This document shows, piece after piece, positions 1-11,342 of a stretch of DNA of 11,342 nucleotides (positions are counted from its first letter, which is position 1; each line of letters starts with the position of its first letter). The DNA is from Geopsychrobacter sp. (GTDB taxonomy: Bacteria > Desulfobacterota > Desulfuromonadia > Desulfuromonadales > Geopsychrobacteraceae). The notes below the pieces were generated by a model that saw nothing but the letters and a program-made list of their open reading frames with translations, had not been told where the DNA came from and did no database searches. Made by a program: the position numbers and the translations under genes. The stretch spans positions 1 to 11,342 of the forward strand of contig JAUXIR010000021.1 of NCBI GenBank assembly GCA_030620915.1. The letters run 5' to 3'.

Positions 1-91
1 GAAAAGAGCTTCTCTTGCTTCGTTCTCTTTGCGCTTCAAAGAGAATGATGCCGGCTGTCGGGCCGGGACCCGACGAACCTGTTCTTCGTTT
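1..91. repeat. Window edge downstream of dusC with two perfect inverted repeats
   Basis: This stretch follows the dusC stop codon. It holds a 9-bp perfect inverted repeat (TTCTCTTTG at 23-31, CAAAGAGAA at 37-45, 5-nt loop) and a 6-bp one (GTCGGG at 57-62, CCCGAC at 69-74). Neither is followed by a T-run on either strand, so I do not call an intrinsic terminator. The first bases could be the end of a gene cut off by the window, but no frame is long enough to support that. Confidence 0.5.
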
Positions 92-1054
92 CTACAACTC
101 CTGTAGCAATTTCGAAAACTTCTCCAAACTCTGCGCCCGCTTCATCTTCCCCAAAATCCGCTGACTTTCGGAATCAGGAATGAAATTAAGCAGATCCTTC
201 AACTTCATCAGGGCTTGCCGCTCGCCACAGAACTGCTCAAGGTAACCGGGAAGCAGATCGCCGATATAGTCACGCAATTGCTCACTGCGTTCAACCTGAG
301 GAACCGGCTCGATCTGGCGCTTGCGTAGCCGTTCGAACAAAAACGGGTCGGCCAGCGCCCCGCGTCCGAGCATCAAACCCGATAGACCGGGTATTTTAAG
401 CAGCTCGAGACCGGTTGCGACATCGTTGATATCACCATTGGCAATCAACGGCAGAGGGCAGATTGCCGCGACCTCGGCGGTCAACCGGTGATCGGCCTCT
501 CCACCGTAACGTTGCTCAACGGTACGCGGGTGCAGGATCAGCCAGTCGACACCGCAATCGGCAAAAACCGGCAGGAGTTCAAAGATCTGACGGGGATCCT
601 CGTAGCCGGCGCGGCACTTGATCGAAAAATCAACCTTGATCCGCGCGCGCAGTTTACCCAGCAGGGCCGCAAGTTTGAGCGGTTCACGCAGTAATTCACC
701 ACCGGTCGCGCCGCTCAACATCCGCCCGTAGGGGCAGCCCAGATTCAAGTTGAGGTGCTGCGCGCCCGCTAGCTGCAGACCTTCTGCGGCTTCACACAAC
801 GGCCCTTCGCCGTGGCCGATCATCTGTGCCACCAGCGGGATTTCCCCCCTGTGACTGTTGACTTCGGACAGGTCACTGCGCGTTACCCGCTTGCGACTGC
901 GGGTCTGCACGCGCATAAACTCGGTAAAAACCATGTCGGGTTCTACGGGATCGATAAACCACTGGCGCAGTACGCGGGTGGTCAGCCCCTGCATCGGCGC
1001 CAGCATCAACAATGGTTTATTTTCAAACAGACTGTTTACGACGTTTGGATTCAT
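92..1054 (-). CDS. dusC: tRNA-dihydrouridine synthase, DusC-like
   Basis: Flavoenzyme that reduces uridine to dihydrouridine in tRNA, in the cytoplasm. The product is 320 residues from the ATG at 1054. It has the FMN-binding TIM-barrel opening LLMLAPMQG, then TEFMRV, which resembles the TEFVRV of DusC rather than DusA or DusB. The catalytic Cys is in NLGCPYGRM (C107). FMN- and RNA-contacting residues follow in SIKCRAG (K146), LHPRT (H175), IANGD and GRGAL. An in-frame ATG lies further upstream at 1135, but it would add 27 non-conserved residues and overlap the neighbour by 113 nt. The ATG at 1054 overlaps the diguanylate cyclase gene by 32 nt and has no obvious Shine-Dalgarno sequence, so its translation is probably coupled to that gene. 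The Dus family is certain. The DusC subfamily is likely but less so. Confidence 0.88.
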   Translation of the reverse strand: MNPNVVNSLFENKPLLMLAPMQGLTTRVLRQWFIDPVEPDMVFTEFMRVQTRSRKRVTRSDLSEVNSHRGEIPLVAQMIGHGEGPLCEAAEGLQLAGAQHLNLNLGCPYGRMLSGATGGELLREPLKLAALLGKLRARIKVDFSIKCRAGYEDPRQIFELLPVFADCGVDWLILHPRTVEQRYGGEADHRLTAEVAAICPLPLIANGDINDVATGLELLKIPGLSGLMLGRGALADPFLFERLRKRQIEPVPQVERSEQLRDYIGDLLPGYLEQFCGERQALMKLKDLLNFIPDSESQRILGKMKRAQSLEKFSKLLQEL

Positions 1055-2015
1055 AAAGGCGACTATCTGCAAGTTTGAGGAGTTCGGATGGATTGAGATG
1101 TTCGGTTGACGAGGCGACCCCGTAACTGATTTCAACCTTCAGGGTTTCCCCCTTAAACTTCAACGGGCGGCGCGTAAATTCTGACTCTATGCGGGCCAGC
1201 AGATCGGAGGCTTCCGTGGGAGCGGTCTGGGGCAAAACCAGCACAAATTCATCCCCGGCCAGCCGGGTGGCAAGATCACTCAGGCGGCTCATCTTGCGCA
1301 GGCCGTCGGCCAAATATTGCAAGAGGGCATCACCATAGTCATGACCGAAGCGGTCATTGACCCGTTTAAAACGATCCAGATCAATAAATGCAACCGTGAT
1401 CTCACCACCATAGCGCTCGACCCTGGCCAATTCGGTGGACAGAAAACGTTCCATCGCCCGCCGGTTTGGCAAGGTCGTTAAGTGATCGTGATAGGCAAGG
1501 TGCCGGACCTGCTCATGGGCAATAACGTTCGACAGGCCGAGGGAGAGTTTAACCGCTAAACGTTCCAAATGGGTTCGGTTGTAGTTTGGATTAAAGCGGC
1601 GCGGGTCGGGATCGGCCTGATTGAGGCTACCGACCAGTTCACCATCGAGCTGAAGCGGGACCATCGCCAGGGAACAGAAATGCTCACGACGTGACGGCGG
1701 TAGCAGGCGGAAATAAGGGTGCAACTCCTCATTGAGTACCAGTGGCCGGTCGGGATTCGGCAGCAGTTGCGAAAAAATGTCACGCGGCACCAGGACGGTC
1801 TCGCCCTTGCCCCGCACAAAACGCGCAGCCTTCGAATCATCAATGATCGACAGCCAGGCGTGGGGCACATCAAAGAGCGCAGCGACATGCAATGGCAGCT
1901 CAAGGCAGAAGCTCGCGACATCAAGGATCTTCATGATCTTGACATCGAGGGAATAAAACTTTTCAGACAATTCCTCGTGCTCATGAAAAAGTTCGATAAT
2001 TGAGGTTCTGCTCAT
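1023..2015 (-). CDS. Diguanylate cyclase with N-terminal DUF484/GAF-like domain
   Basis: Predicted soluble enzyme making cyclic di-GMP from two GTP. The product is 330 residues from the ATG at 2015, which has GGAG 8 nt upstream. A longer in-frame start at 2072 lacks such a site. Residues about 5-165 look like a DUF484/GAF-type sensor, ending in a typical GSLNQADPDPRRFNP stretch. The GGDEF domain spans about 175-328, with DHLTTLPNRR, DLDRFKRVND and the active-site motif AGDEF (253-257). The first Gly is Ala, a variant reported to be active in at least one Vibrio enzyme. An inhibitory RxxD site (RLSD, 244-247) sits the expected five residues before the motif. The position that is Ser in Hypr enzymes making cyclic GMP-AMP is Asp here (D229, in GHDYGD), so c-di-GMP is the expected product. 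No membrane segment or EAL domain is visible. It is divergent from the kinase operon and overlaps dusC. Confidence 0.9.
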   Translation of the reverse strand: MSRTSIIELFHEHEELSEKFYSLDVKIMKILDVASFCLELPLHVAALFDVPHAWLSIIDDSKAARFVRGKGETVLVPRDIFSQLLPNPDRPLVLNEELHPYFRLLPPSRREHFCSLAMVPLQLDGELVGSLNQADPDPRRFNPNYNRTHLERLAVKLSLGLSNVIAHEQVRHLAYHDHLTTLPNRRAMERFLSTELARVERYGGEITVAFIDLDRFKRVNDRFGHDYGDALLQYLADGLRKMSRLSDLATRLAGDEFVLVLPQTAPTEASDLLARIESEFTRRPLKFKGETLKVEISYGVASSTEHLNPSELLKLADSRLYESKRRKQSV

Positions 2016-2217
2016 CGCCCCGGCTCCATTAAATGATCTGCAGAGATACCATAGGGCCAGCCGAAAAACCATATTTAGTGGCCGATACGGCGAGACAACC
2101 GCTACTCTTTAAGAAAAATATCCCGGCATGAGCCTTTTTCACGTATGATTAACGCCGTCCACTAATACTCCAGGAGTCTGTCGAACTTGCCGGGACCGTC
2201 TCCTAAAGGAAGTTTTC
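2016..2217. other. Divergent intergenic region between cyclase and kinase genes
   Basis: These 202 nt must hold the promoters of both divergent transcripts. An 8-bp perfect inverted repeat (TCCCGGCA at 2121-2128, TGCCGGGA at 2188-2195) is separated by 59 nt and could be a binding site or a leader structure. On the minus strand TTGTCT followed about 15 nt later by TAAATA is a weak promoter-like pair for the cyclase gene. I see no convincing -35/-10 pair on the plus strand. A good ribosome binding site, AAAGGAAG, lies just before the kinase ATG. Confidence 0.4.
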
Positions 2218-4584
2218 ATGCGCATACTCGGTAAAATCATCTTCAGCAACCCCATCCTTGGCCTGCTGTTAACGCTGGTGATTCTGGTCGCCTCCCTGAC
2301 CAACTGCCCACCGCTGCAGAGGTTGGATCAACAGATTTTTGACCAGCTGATCAAATTGCGGAAACCGGCCACTGCCGATGCGGTAGTGATGGTTGCCATC
2401 GACCTGAAAAGTCGACAGCAGCTGGGAGACACCCCCTGGTCTCGGCGCCAATTGGCCCAGTTGATCGAAACCGTAGAGCAACAACAACCGGCGGCAATCG
2501 GACTCGCCTTCCCACTAAGTTTTCCCTCGAATGATCCTGAAGCCGACAGGGCGCTGGCCGATCGGGCCGGCAATCTGGTTCTGGCCCTCGAAAGCTACCA
2601 GGGTGTCTTGCGCAGCGACAACCGCTTCCTCAACGCCAATTCACTGCCTCGGATCAAACAAATTCCGACCAGCCGCGACCTGCTGCTCAGCCTGCGCAAT
2701 CCGCTCCTCCCCTACCTCCCGCAGGCGACCGTGCCGCTACTCATCCCGCCGATGACAGCACTGCAGAACAGGGCCCAGGCCGGGCATCTCCTCTTACACA
2801 GCGATAGCGACAACCTGCTGCGGCAGCTGCCACTATTACTCCCCTGGCAGGGTCGTCTGGTCCCCGCTCTGCCGCTGCAACTGCTGCTTAAGGCACGCGG
2901 CGAAGAGCTGCAAGATATCAGTTACGGGCCCCTTGAACTCCCCGGCCGCCTCAGACTCGGCAATCTTGATCTCAATCTCGGCCGCAACTACCAGTTACTC
3001 CTCGATCGATCGGGACGTGATTCCAACCTGCAGCGGGTCTCGGCGAGTGACCTGCTGCAGCAACAGCTTCCACCAAACAGCCTGCGCAACCGGATCGTGC
3101 TGATCGGAGAGACGACGCAGGGCAACCAGCAGGGTCTCGGCACCCTAGAGGCGGCGGCCCTGGCGACCCTCAGCCTGATCAACGGCACGCCACTGCATCA
3201 ACCGGCCTGGGCCTGGCTGCTCGAAACAATGGTCCTGCTCTACTTCGGACTCTTCTGTTTTCTGTTGCTGCCACGCCTTGCGCCCCGTCCTGGTTTTCTG
3301 GCCCTGCTGCTCTTCCTGCTGACCTGGCTGATCGCTGCGGGAGCCAGCCTGATTCTGAGTGGTGCCTGGCTCCAGGTCGCGCCGGCGATCATCCTCACGC
3401 TGCTCGGTTTTCTACTGGTTCAATTTAAACGCCTGCGCTTAAATCTTTCGACATCCGCCGCAGAGAGCAACAAGATGCTCGGGCTGACCTTCCAGCAACA
3501 GGGACTGCTCGATCTGGCGCTCGAACGTTTTCTGCGCTGCCCACCCGACTACAGCGGCATGAAAGAGCTGCTCTACAATCTCGGCCTCGATTTCGAGCGC
3601 AAACGGATGCCGCAAAAGGCGCTGGCGGTCTATCAGCACCTGCAGAAGGCGGGACGCTTCCGCGACCTCAAACAGAGAATCCGTGAACTGAAGACGATGG
3701 AGCAGACGGTCATCATCGGGGCAGCGGGCACCATGGTCATCAACAAATCGGGAGAAAAACCGATCCTGGGTCGCTACCGCATCGAAAAAATCCTCGGTCA
3801 GGGCGCGATGGGGACCGTCTATCTTGGCGTTGATCCAAAAATAAATCGTCAGGTCGCGATCAAAACCCTGGCCTACGCTCAGATCGAACCGGCCGAACTG
3901 CCCGACGTCAAGGCCCGCTTCTTTCGCGAGGCCGAGGCGGCCGGGCGCCTGAGCCATCCGCATATCGTCACGGTATACGATGTCGGCGAGGAGAGCGATC
4001 TGGCCTATATGGCGATGGAACTGCTGGACGGCAGCGATTTAAGTCGCTGTTGCGACAAAAATCAGCGCCTCAAGCCACTGCAAGTCATGGAGATTGGCGC
4101 GCAGATTGCCGGAGCCCTCGAATATGCCCACTCTAAGGAGGTTGTACATCGCGATATCAAACCGGCCAATATCATGCTCTCGAAAAGCGGTCAGGTGAAG
4201 GTTACCGATTTCGGCGTTGCGCGCGTGATGTCGAACTCGCAGACCGAGACCGGAGTGGTCCTCGGCACCCCGAGCTACATGTCTCCAGAACAGGTTGCGG
4301 GTAAAAAGGTCGACGGCCGCTCCGACCTCTTTTCCCTCGGAGTGGTTCTCTATGAGCTCTTAAGCGGTGAAAAACCCTTTGTCGCCGACAGCCTGGCCGC
4401 CCTGATGTACAACATCTCCAATGCGAAATATCCTGACTTAGCAGACGTCTGCCCCGGCCTGCCGCAAGAGTGCTACCAGATCGTCGACAAACTACTGTGC
4501 AAGGCGCTGAGCCGGCGCTACAAAACGGCCGACCTGCTGCAGCGTGACATCTTCGAGCTTCTCGAAACCATGGAGGCGAGATGA
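2218..4584 (+). CDS. Membrane Ser/Thr protein kinase with CHASE2 sensor and TPR-like linker
   Basis: Hanks-type kinase expected to phosphorylate Ser/Thr on cytoplasmic proteins in response to an extracytoplasmic cue. The product is 788 residues. A first membrane segment lies at about 8-28. A CHASE2 domain follows (about 30-325, with VVMVAIDLKS near 56-65 and PAAIGLAFP near 91-99). Three hydrophobic segments lie at about 330-352, 358-381 and 383-403, then two TPR-like helical pairs at about 416-480. The kinase domain is at about 520-785: glycine loop GQGAMGTV (527-534), Lys549 in VAIKT, HRDIKPAN (644-651), DFG (664-666), activation-loop T676 and T678 of TET, GTPSYMSPE (683-691) and DGRSD (699-703). 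All catalytic residues are present, so it should be active. The juxtamembrane stretch contains two TxxI sites (T497, T505). It overlaps the PP2C gene by ATGA, which indicates one operon. The CHASE2 ligand is unknown. Confidence 0.95.
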   Translation: MRILGKIIFSNPILGLLLTLVILVASLTNCPPLQRLDQQIFDQLIKLRKPATADAVVMVAIDLKSRQQLGDTPWSRRQLAQLIETVEQQQPAAIGLAFPLSFPSNDPEADRALADRAGNLVLALESYQGVLRSDNRFLNANSLPRIKQIPTSRDLLLSLRNPLLPYLPQATVPLLIPPMTALQNRAQAGHLLLHSDSDNLLRQLPLLLPWQGRLVPALPLQLLLKARGEELQDISYGPLELPGRLRLGNLDLNLGRNYQLLLDRSGRDSNLQRVSASDLLQQQLPPNSLRNRIVLIGETTQGNQQGLGTLEAAALATLSLINGTPLHQPAWAWLLETMVLLYFGLFCFLLLPRLAPRPGFLALLLFLLTWLIAAGASLILSGAWLQVAPAIILTLLGFLLVQFKRLRLNLSTSAAESNKMLGLTFQQQGLLDLALERFLRCPPDYSGMKELLYNLGLDFERKRMPQKALAVYQHLQKAGRFRDLKQRIRELKTMEQTVIIGAAGTMVINKSGEKPILGRYRIEKILGQGAMGTVYLGVDPKINRQVAIKTLAYAQIEPAELPDVKARFFREAEAAGRLSHPHIVTVYDVGEESDLAYMAMELLDGSDLSRCCDKNQRLKPLQVMEIGAQIAGALEYAHSKEVVHRDIKPANIMLSKSGQVKVTDFGVARVMSNSQTETGVVLGTPSYMSPEQVAGKKVDGRSDLFSLGVVLYELLSGEKPFVADSLAALMYNISNAKYPDLADVCPGLPQECYQIVDKLLCKALSRRYKTADLLQRDIFELLETMEAR

Positions 4585-7500
4585 AACTGACCGCCTGCGC
4601 CCTGACCGATGTCGGGCTGCGTCGCTCAAATAATGAGGATTGCGTCTTTGCCGATTGCGCAGGCGGCCTGTTCATCGTTGCCGATGGCATGGGTGGACAT
4701 GCTGCCGGTGAGGTAGCCAGCGCAATGGCAGTCGAAGCCATCCGCAGCCTGCTCCCCCCCCCTGGCCCCTCCTCCCGCGGATGCCGCAATCTGCCTGCAA
4801 GAGGCCTTTCTCAGCGCCAGTCGCAACATCCGCCGAGTCGCCGCCGCCGAAGAGACCAAGCGCGGCATGGGGACCACCCTTTCGGTGCTGTATCTCGATG
4901 GCGATACCGCCCAACTGGCCCATGTCGGCGACAGTCGCATCTATCGACTGCGTGGCACAGAGCTTGAGCAGTTGAGCATCGATCATTCATTGGTCGCCGA
5001 ACAGCTGCGTCAGGGACTCATTACGGCCGAGGAGGCACGCAACTCACAGTTGCGCAACATTCTGCTCCAGGCAGTGGGGCTCAAAGACAAAATCGATCTG
5101 TTTCTATTGCGTCAACCGTTGCTGGATGGCGATCTGTTTCTGCTCTGTAGTGACGGGCTGAGCGACATGCTCGATGATGAGCAGATCGGTGCTCTGCTTC
5201 GACAAAAAGGCGCGGTACAACAGACCGCTGGGCAATTGATTGCAGCAGCCATGGCAGCCGGTGGGCGTGACAATATCAGCGTAGTTGTGCTAAAAATTGA
5301 AGACTAAATTCAACGCAGATCAGGAGAACGACATGCTGAAGATATCCCTGCACCTGGGCGACAAGCTACTGGCAACATTCGAATCAGACAATGATGATAT
5401 CAGCATCGGCCGCAGCGACAGTAACGACATCAAGATCGATAATCTCTCGGTTTCGGGCAAGCATGCCCAGGTGCGCAAGGTCCTGAACGCCTACCTGATC
5501 GAAGACCTTGGCAGCACCAACGGTACCTTCGTCAATGAGAAGAAGATCGAGCGCTACGAACTGCTCGACGGAGATCAAGTAATCATCGGCAAACATAGCC
5601 TGATTTTCAACATCGGCAGCGGCTCAAAACAGGCCGCCGGGTTCGATGCCGATAAAACCATGATCCTCGATACTGAGAAGCAACGCGAACTGCTGGATAA
5701 AAACCGCTGAGAAAAGATCTGGAGCCTCTGATTTATCCCTGACACGACGATATAAGACAAGATGTGAGACGGCCCGACCAGTTGAAATTTGGTTGGGCCG
5801 TTTTCGTCTGAAATGTCGTGATTTATCGGCATGGGCCTTCCTGCGGCCTCAATGGTTGCTGATAACCGGCACCATCCTGCCGAAACCGTTTAAGAGCCCC
5901 ATGCAGTGAATCATACCTGTGTTTTTCAGTTCATTGGGTTGATACATGCTTTACGGTTGAGAGCTTATTACTGCACCCCTAACGATATTTTCTCATCAGA
6001 GATCTCAAGTAGTTTTGTATAGAAAACATTTTTCAAATAGACTATTTCCTGATTTATTTCGGTCGAATGACCTTTTCCCTTACAGACGATAGTAAAACCA
6101 GAACGTTCTTCTGTTTCCTTGAGGCTCAAGTTTATTAGAAGCCTATGATAGGTGCCTGCCTTGTTGCCTTTCAACTCCTTAATATAATTATTTGTAATAG
6201 ATCTTCCATGCGTAAGACCTTCTTTCTCGACCAACATGAACCCCTCATCTGTAATTTTTTTCTTTAATTCATTGATTTTGCTTTTTGAAATTAACCACTT
6301 AGTCGTTTCCTTTTGATAATGAATGTACCCACAACCGTATAAGGATACGGAAAGTAAAGCCATTAACAGAAGGTTGGGGAGCACGAATGTAGTCATAAAT
6401 TATTTTCCCCATCTCAAGTTAATCCGGTTCCTGAGAACACCCGGATTGCGTTGAAATGCATGTTGGATTAATCCTTAAGCGAACAGACGATTGGCACCTC
6501 CTATAGTGTGGAATACATCCTGTGCTTTCTTTGCCTGCCGGATACAGTGGAGCCCATCAATAGAAAAAGCCGAGCACACCATAAGGATCGATATCCTTCG
6601 GCAGCGCGGCCATCTTTGTCCCAAAGACCCGCCGCTTTCCGTCTCCCCCTCACGGAAGGATTGGCTTTGTCAGGATTGAAGATATTGTTGAAGTCTGTAT
6701 TTAACTTCTATCAGATTTTAATGAGAGGTCAAGTCTCCTGCTGGTTTTTTAGACGGTCGAAAGGGGGGGCGACCGGCAGATTCTTATGGACCCTGCAAAG
6801 CAGAACACTTAAAGGCCGTCATCAAAATATGAATTTTCGACCGGATAGCTAGCCCCAAACAATCCAGGTCATTTTTCTCCTACACCCGCCAACGCCCGTA
6901 GCAAGCACAGATTCTGTTCTTCCCCCAGCACAGCGAGACGCAGGTAGCGATCGTCCAGCGGGGCAAAATCGCAGCAACTGCGTAGCAGCAAGCCTTGAGG
7001 ACGCAACTGTTCGACGATCTTGGGTGCCGGGCACCAAAGGTCCGGCAGGCGGCAGAGCAGGTAGTTGGCTTCCGCAGCAAAGACCTGCCAGCCGAGCTGT
7101 TCGAGACCGCGCTGTAATTGAGCGCGCAGCAGCGGAATTGTGTCGAGGGTGCGGCTACGAAAACTGTCCGCCGTCAGGCAGGCCTTTGCTGCGGCAATCG
7201 CCAGATTGGAGAGGCTCCAGGGCTCACGTGCCGCCGCCAGCAATGCGATATCAGCGGTGGAGGCTGCCAGGTAGCCGATGCGCAGCCCGGGGATGGCGTA
7301 AAACTTGGTCAGCGAGCGCAACAGTAGCAGATTTGGCCGTTCGACAACTTGAGGGAGCAGCGAGCGTTCAGGACAGAAATCGACAAAGGCCTCGTCGACC
7401 AGCAGGCGACAATCTCCCAGCTGTTCCGCCAGTTGGAGCAGCAGCTCTGGCTCAATGGCGACACCACTGGGATTGCCGGGATTGGCCAGCACCAGCAGAT

Positions 7501-10500
7501 CGGTCTGCGGCTTAAGCGCCGCGAGTATCCGGGGGACGCTGAAAGCAAAATCGTTGTGCGGATCGAGGTTGAAGAGGTCGATCTGGCAACCGGCCTGTTG
7601 CAGGGCGGGAGCATACTCGCCAAAACAGGGCTGAACCAGCAAGGCACGGCGCGGGCGCAGGACCCGCGGAAGCAGGTAGATCAGTTCGGTCGAACCGCTG
7701 CCGGGGAGCAGATTCTCTGGCGGCAGTTGATGAAAATGGGCCAGTTCGGAACGCAGGCTGGCCGCATCCAGTTCCGGGTAGTCGCTGATCCGGTCCAGAG
7801 CTTGTCGGAGGGCCTGCTGTACCACAAGTGGAACCCCGAGCGGGTTGATGCTGGCCGAAAAATCAGCGATTTCTGCGCGGATCAAACCCAGTTCGTGCAT
7901 AGCGCGATCGACCCCGCCACCATGCGCCCTCATGCGCAGACTCCTAACAACAGCAACACTGGGAGCAAACCGAGAAATGCCGCGCCATAGAGCAGGCGGA
8001 TCATCTGTCGATAATGTCCAACGGCAATCGGTTCAGTGCCATCACCGAAGCGAGGCTTTTCAATCAGCTCACCAAAATAGACCGCATCGCCTCCCAGCCG
8101 GATATCGAGGGCACCGGCAACCGCGGCCTCTGGCCAACCGGCGTTGGGACTGGCATGAAGATGTGCATCACGCCGCATGATCCGCCAGGCACCGGGGCCG
8201 TTCAGACCGCCAAGCCAGGCCGCAGCGACCAGCAGCAGCCCGGTCAGACGTGCCGGAATCCAGTTAAGCAGATCATCAAGTTGCGCCGCGACACGGCCAA
8301 ACCTGAGGTAGCGTTCATTCTTGTAACCGACCATCGAATCGAGGGTATTGACCGCCTTGTAGAGCAGCGCAGCAACCGGCCCGCCGATACTGAGATAGAA
8401 TAAGGGTGCGATCACACCGTCCGAAGCATTCTCGGCCACGGTTTCGATGGTCGCGCGCAGAATCGCTTCTTCATCGAGCTGGGCGGTCTCTCGGCCGACA
8501 ATCATCGACAACGCCAGCCGCGCTGCGCCGAGATCCCCCTCTTCAAGGGCCTCGATCACGGTCTTTGATTCGAGGTGCAGGCCGCGTAACGCCAGGCAAC
8601 TGGCGGCCAGCCACAAGGCAAGTAAGGCCTGCAACCAACCGGTCATTCGTCCGGCCAGATCGAGGACCATGAGACTCGAGAATCCGGTGATCGCCAGCAC
8701 CGCGAGGACCAACAGCAGCCCGGCCAGAACCTCATCCTTGAACCAGTCACGCAACAGAGCTTCGAGGCGCGTGATCAGACGCCCGATCCAGACGATGGGA
8801 TGGGGCCAATTGCGTGGGTCAGCAAAGATCAGATCGAAAATGAAGGCAGCAGCCAGCAGCTCGGCACTCATGCCTGCGTCCCTTGCGGGATCAGCCAGGA
8901 GAAGATTTTCTGCATGTCGAGATGGGCTTCGAGGTGATCGGCGAGCTTTTCCAGCTCAAGATCCAGATCATAGCTCGGCACCGAACGCCCGGCCGCGCCA
9001 CGTCTCAACGGCGCCAGTACCGCCGCACGTAAGTCATCGTTGTCAAAGATGCCGTGCAGGTAGCTCCCCCAGATACGTCCATCGGCTGAAACGGCACCAT
9101 CATTGATGGCAACCTCCTCTCCCGAGCGCCGCACAATCTGCAGCAACGGACGGCTGGTCGAGCCATATTCGGTGTTTCCGGAGTGGATTTCATAACCACT
9201 CAGTTGACCCAGCCCGGCGAAACCGGCGGTAGCCGCGGCAGGTTGCAGTCGCGCAAGCACCTGATGGGTCTGTTTTTCGGGACAGAGGCTGGTTTCAATA
9301 TCGAGCAGGCCGAGAGCCGCTCCGGCGGTAGACTCTGATTCGACCCGTTCGGGATCCAGAATCTGCCGTCCCAGCAGTTGCAGCCCGCCACAGATACCGA
9401 TCAGCCTCCCACCCTTTTCGGCATAGCCCTGAATCGCCTCGAACAATCCGCTGCTCTTGAGAAATTCAAGATCGCTCAGGGTACTCTTGGTGCCGGGCAG
9501 GATCAGCAAATCGAGATTATTGAGCTGCTGCGGGGTCTCAACATAGCGCAGCTCGACATCCTCCTCACGCGCCAGGGCGTCAAAATCGGTATAATTCGAG
9601 ATGCGTGACAGGCGGATCACCCCGACCCGCACCGCTCCTCCGCCGCCAGCACGCAGTTCAAGCCCGAGGGAATCCTCGGCCGGCAGATCGAGCTTGATGT
9701 ACGGCACCACACCGAGCACCGGCAGCCCGGTCCGGTCCTCGATGGCCGAGATTCCGCTATCGAGCAGGCTGGCGTCGCCGCGAAAACGATTGATGATGAT
9801 GCCGCGCAGCTGTGCGCGCTCGGCCGGGGTCAGCAGTTCGACCGTACCGAGGATGCTGGCAAAGACGCCGCCCCGTTCGATATCGGCGACCAGAATTCCG
9901 GCGGCGCCGGCCATCTCGGCGGCCTTCAAGTTGGTGATGTCCTGTTCGCGCAGGTTGATTTCGGCGATACTCCCCGCCCCCTCTAACACCACCAGTTCAA
10001 CCTGGGAGGAAAGACGGCGATAGGAGTCCTCCACCTTGGCAAAGGCCTGATCCTTATAGCGATGGTACTCGCGCACCCCCATGTTGCCGACCGGTCGCCC
10101 CTGCACGATCACCTGTGAGCCGGTTTCGCTGTTCGGCTTGAGCAGGATCGGGTTCATGTCGACATGGGGCTCCAGCCCGCAGGCCGCGGCCTGCAACGCC
10201 TGAGCACGGCCGATCTCACCCCCCCCCGGCGTCACCGCCGAATTATTCGCCATGTTCTGCGCCTTGAAGGGGGCGACCAGATAACCACGCCGTTTTAAAA
10301 TCCGACACAATCCGGCACTGATCACACTCTTGCCGCCATCCGAGCCGGTACCGCCGACAAAAAGTGCGGCGCACTTTTTATCCGTAAGGGGTGAGGGGTG
10401 AGGGGTGAGGGGGTTAAGATTTCCCACCTCCCTCCTCACGCCTAACGTCTCACGCTTCTTTGCGTAGCCGCGCGGCGTGACCATCCGCCCCTGCTCATCG

Positions 10501-11342
10501 ACACGCGTACTGCTGTTGCCGATGAGCACCACCGAGAACATGTCGATCTCGGCCGAGAGCATCTTATCCAGATCGGTCACACAGACCTCTTCCCCCACAC
10601 GGCAGGCGTTACGCACAATCCCGACCGGCGTCTGCGGGGAACGGTGACGCAGCAGAATATCGCGCGCCTCGCCGATCTGGGTGGTGCGACCGCGGCTCTT
10701 CGGGTTGTAGAGCGCGACGACAAAATCGGCCCGACCGGCCGCGTCGAGACGCCGCCTGATCAATCCCCAATCGGTCAACAGATCAGAGAGCGAGATCAGC
10801 GCGAAATCGTGCATCAGCGGTGCGCCGAGACGCGCTGCCGCGCCCTGAACCGCCGAGATGCCGGGGACAATCTCAACTTCAACCTCGGCCGGCCCTTCAA
10901 GCTGTTGCAGTTCAAGCACCAGCCCGGCCATGCCGTAGATCCCGGCATCGCCGCTACAAACCAGCGAGACGACTGCGCCCTCGCCAGCGCGTCGCAAGGC
11001 CTCGCGGCAGCGTTCGGTCTCCTGACGCATGCCGGTCGAGAAGGTCTCTTTTCCCGCAGTCAGGTCGGTGATCAGATCGAGGTAGACCTGGTAACCGGTG
11101 ACAATGGTCGAGGACTCAATAGCGGCAAGCGCCGCCGGGGTCATATGTCGGGCGTCACCCGGGCCAAGGCCGATGACGTAGAGTTTTTTTTGCATTTGAT
11201 ACCAGTCTGGTTAACGGCTGAAGCACCGTTGGTTTTTCATTTCAGCTACCGCCACCGTCACGTTGCCACTCTTCTTCTTCGTCACCAGCCAGCGTCCACC
11301 ATCGGTCGCTTTGAGCGCCGCCGGTTCACAGACGCCTTTGGC

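Overview
The window looks like chromosomal DNA from a Desulfuromonadales/Geobacterales-type bacterium (Desulfuromonadota). Three things point that way: a CHASE2-kinase/PP2C/FHA cassette, an anaerobic (cbi-type) cobamide operon, and a GEMM-I-like cyclic-di-GMP riboswitch whose sequence resembles Geobacter examples. This placement rests on gene style and cannot be proved from 11 kb.

Layout. (1) 92-2015, minus strand: a DUF484-like/GGDEF diguanylate cyclase overlaps a downstream DusC-type tRNA-dihydrouridine synthase. (2) 2218-5710, plus strand, closed by a rho-independent terminator at 5769-5804: a membrane Ser/Thr kinase with a CHASE2 sensor, a PP2C phosphatase and a small FHA protein. These are the writer, eraser and reader of Thr phosphorylation. 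The PP2C gene is broken by a +1 shift in a run of nine C. (3) 5968-6732, minus strand: an AT-rich gene for a small putative lipoprotein. Its long leader carries a GEMM-I-like aptamer (6593-6676) whose closing strand is shared with a terminator hairpin (6564-6602), so it reads as a transcriptional ON switch. (4) 6869-11342, minus strand: a tightly overlapping cobamide operon, in transcription order cbiG (3' end only), a cbiH-cbiP fusion, cbiB and cobD. The fusion linker is encoded by heptanucleotide repeats in inverted orientation.

How it works together. The cobamide genes cover a C17-methylation/ring-contraction step, ring-A opening (CbiG), side-chain amidation (CbiP), aminopropanol attachment (CbiB) and provision of the aminopropanol phosphate (CobD). 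The kinase, phosphatase and FHA genes form one signalling operon. The diguanylate cyclase and the riboswitch lie 4.5 kb apart and could be linked through c-di-GMP, but nothing in the sequence ties this particular enzyme to this riboswitch.

The points most worth a second look are the riboswitch ahead of an unknown lipoprotein, the CbiH-CbiP fusion through a repeat-encoded linker, and the poly-C frameshift in the phosphatase.
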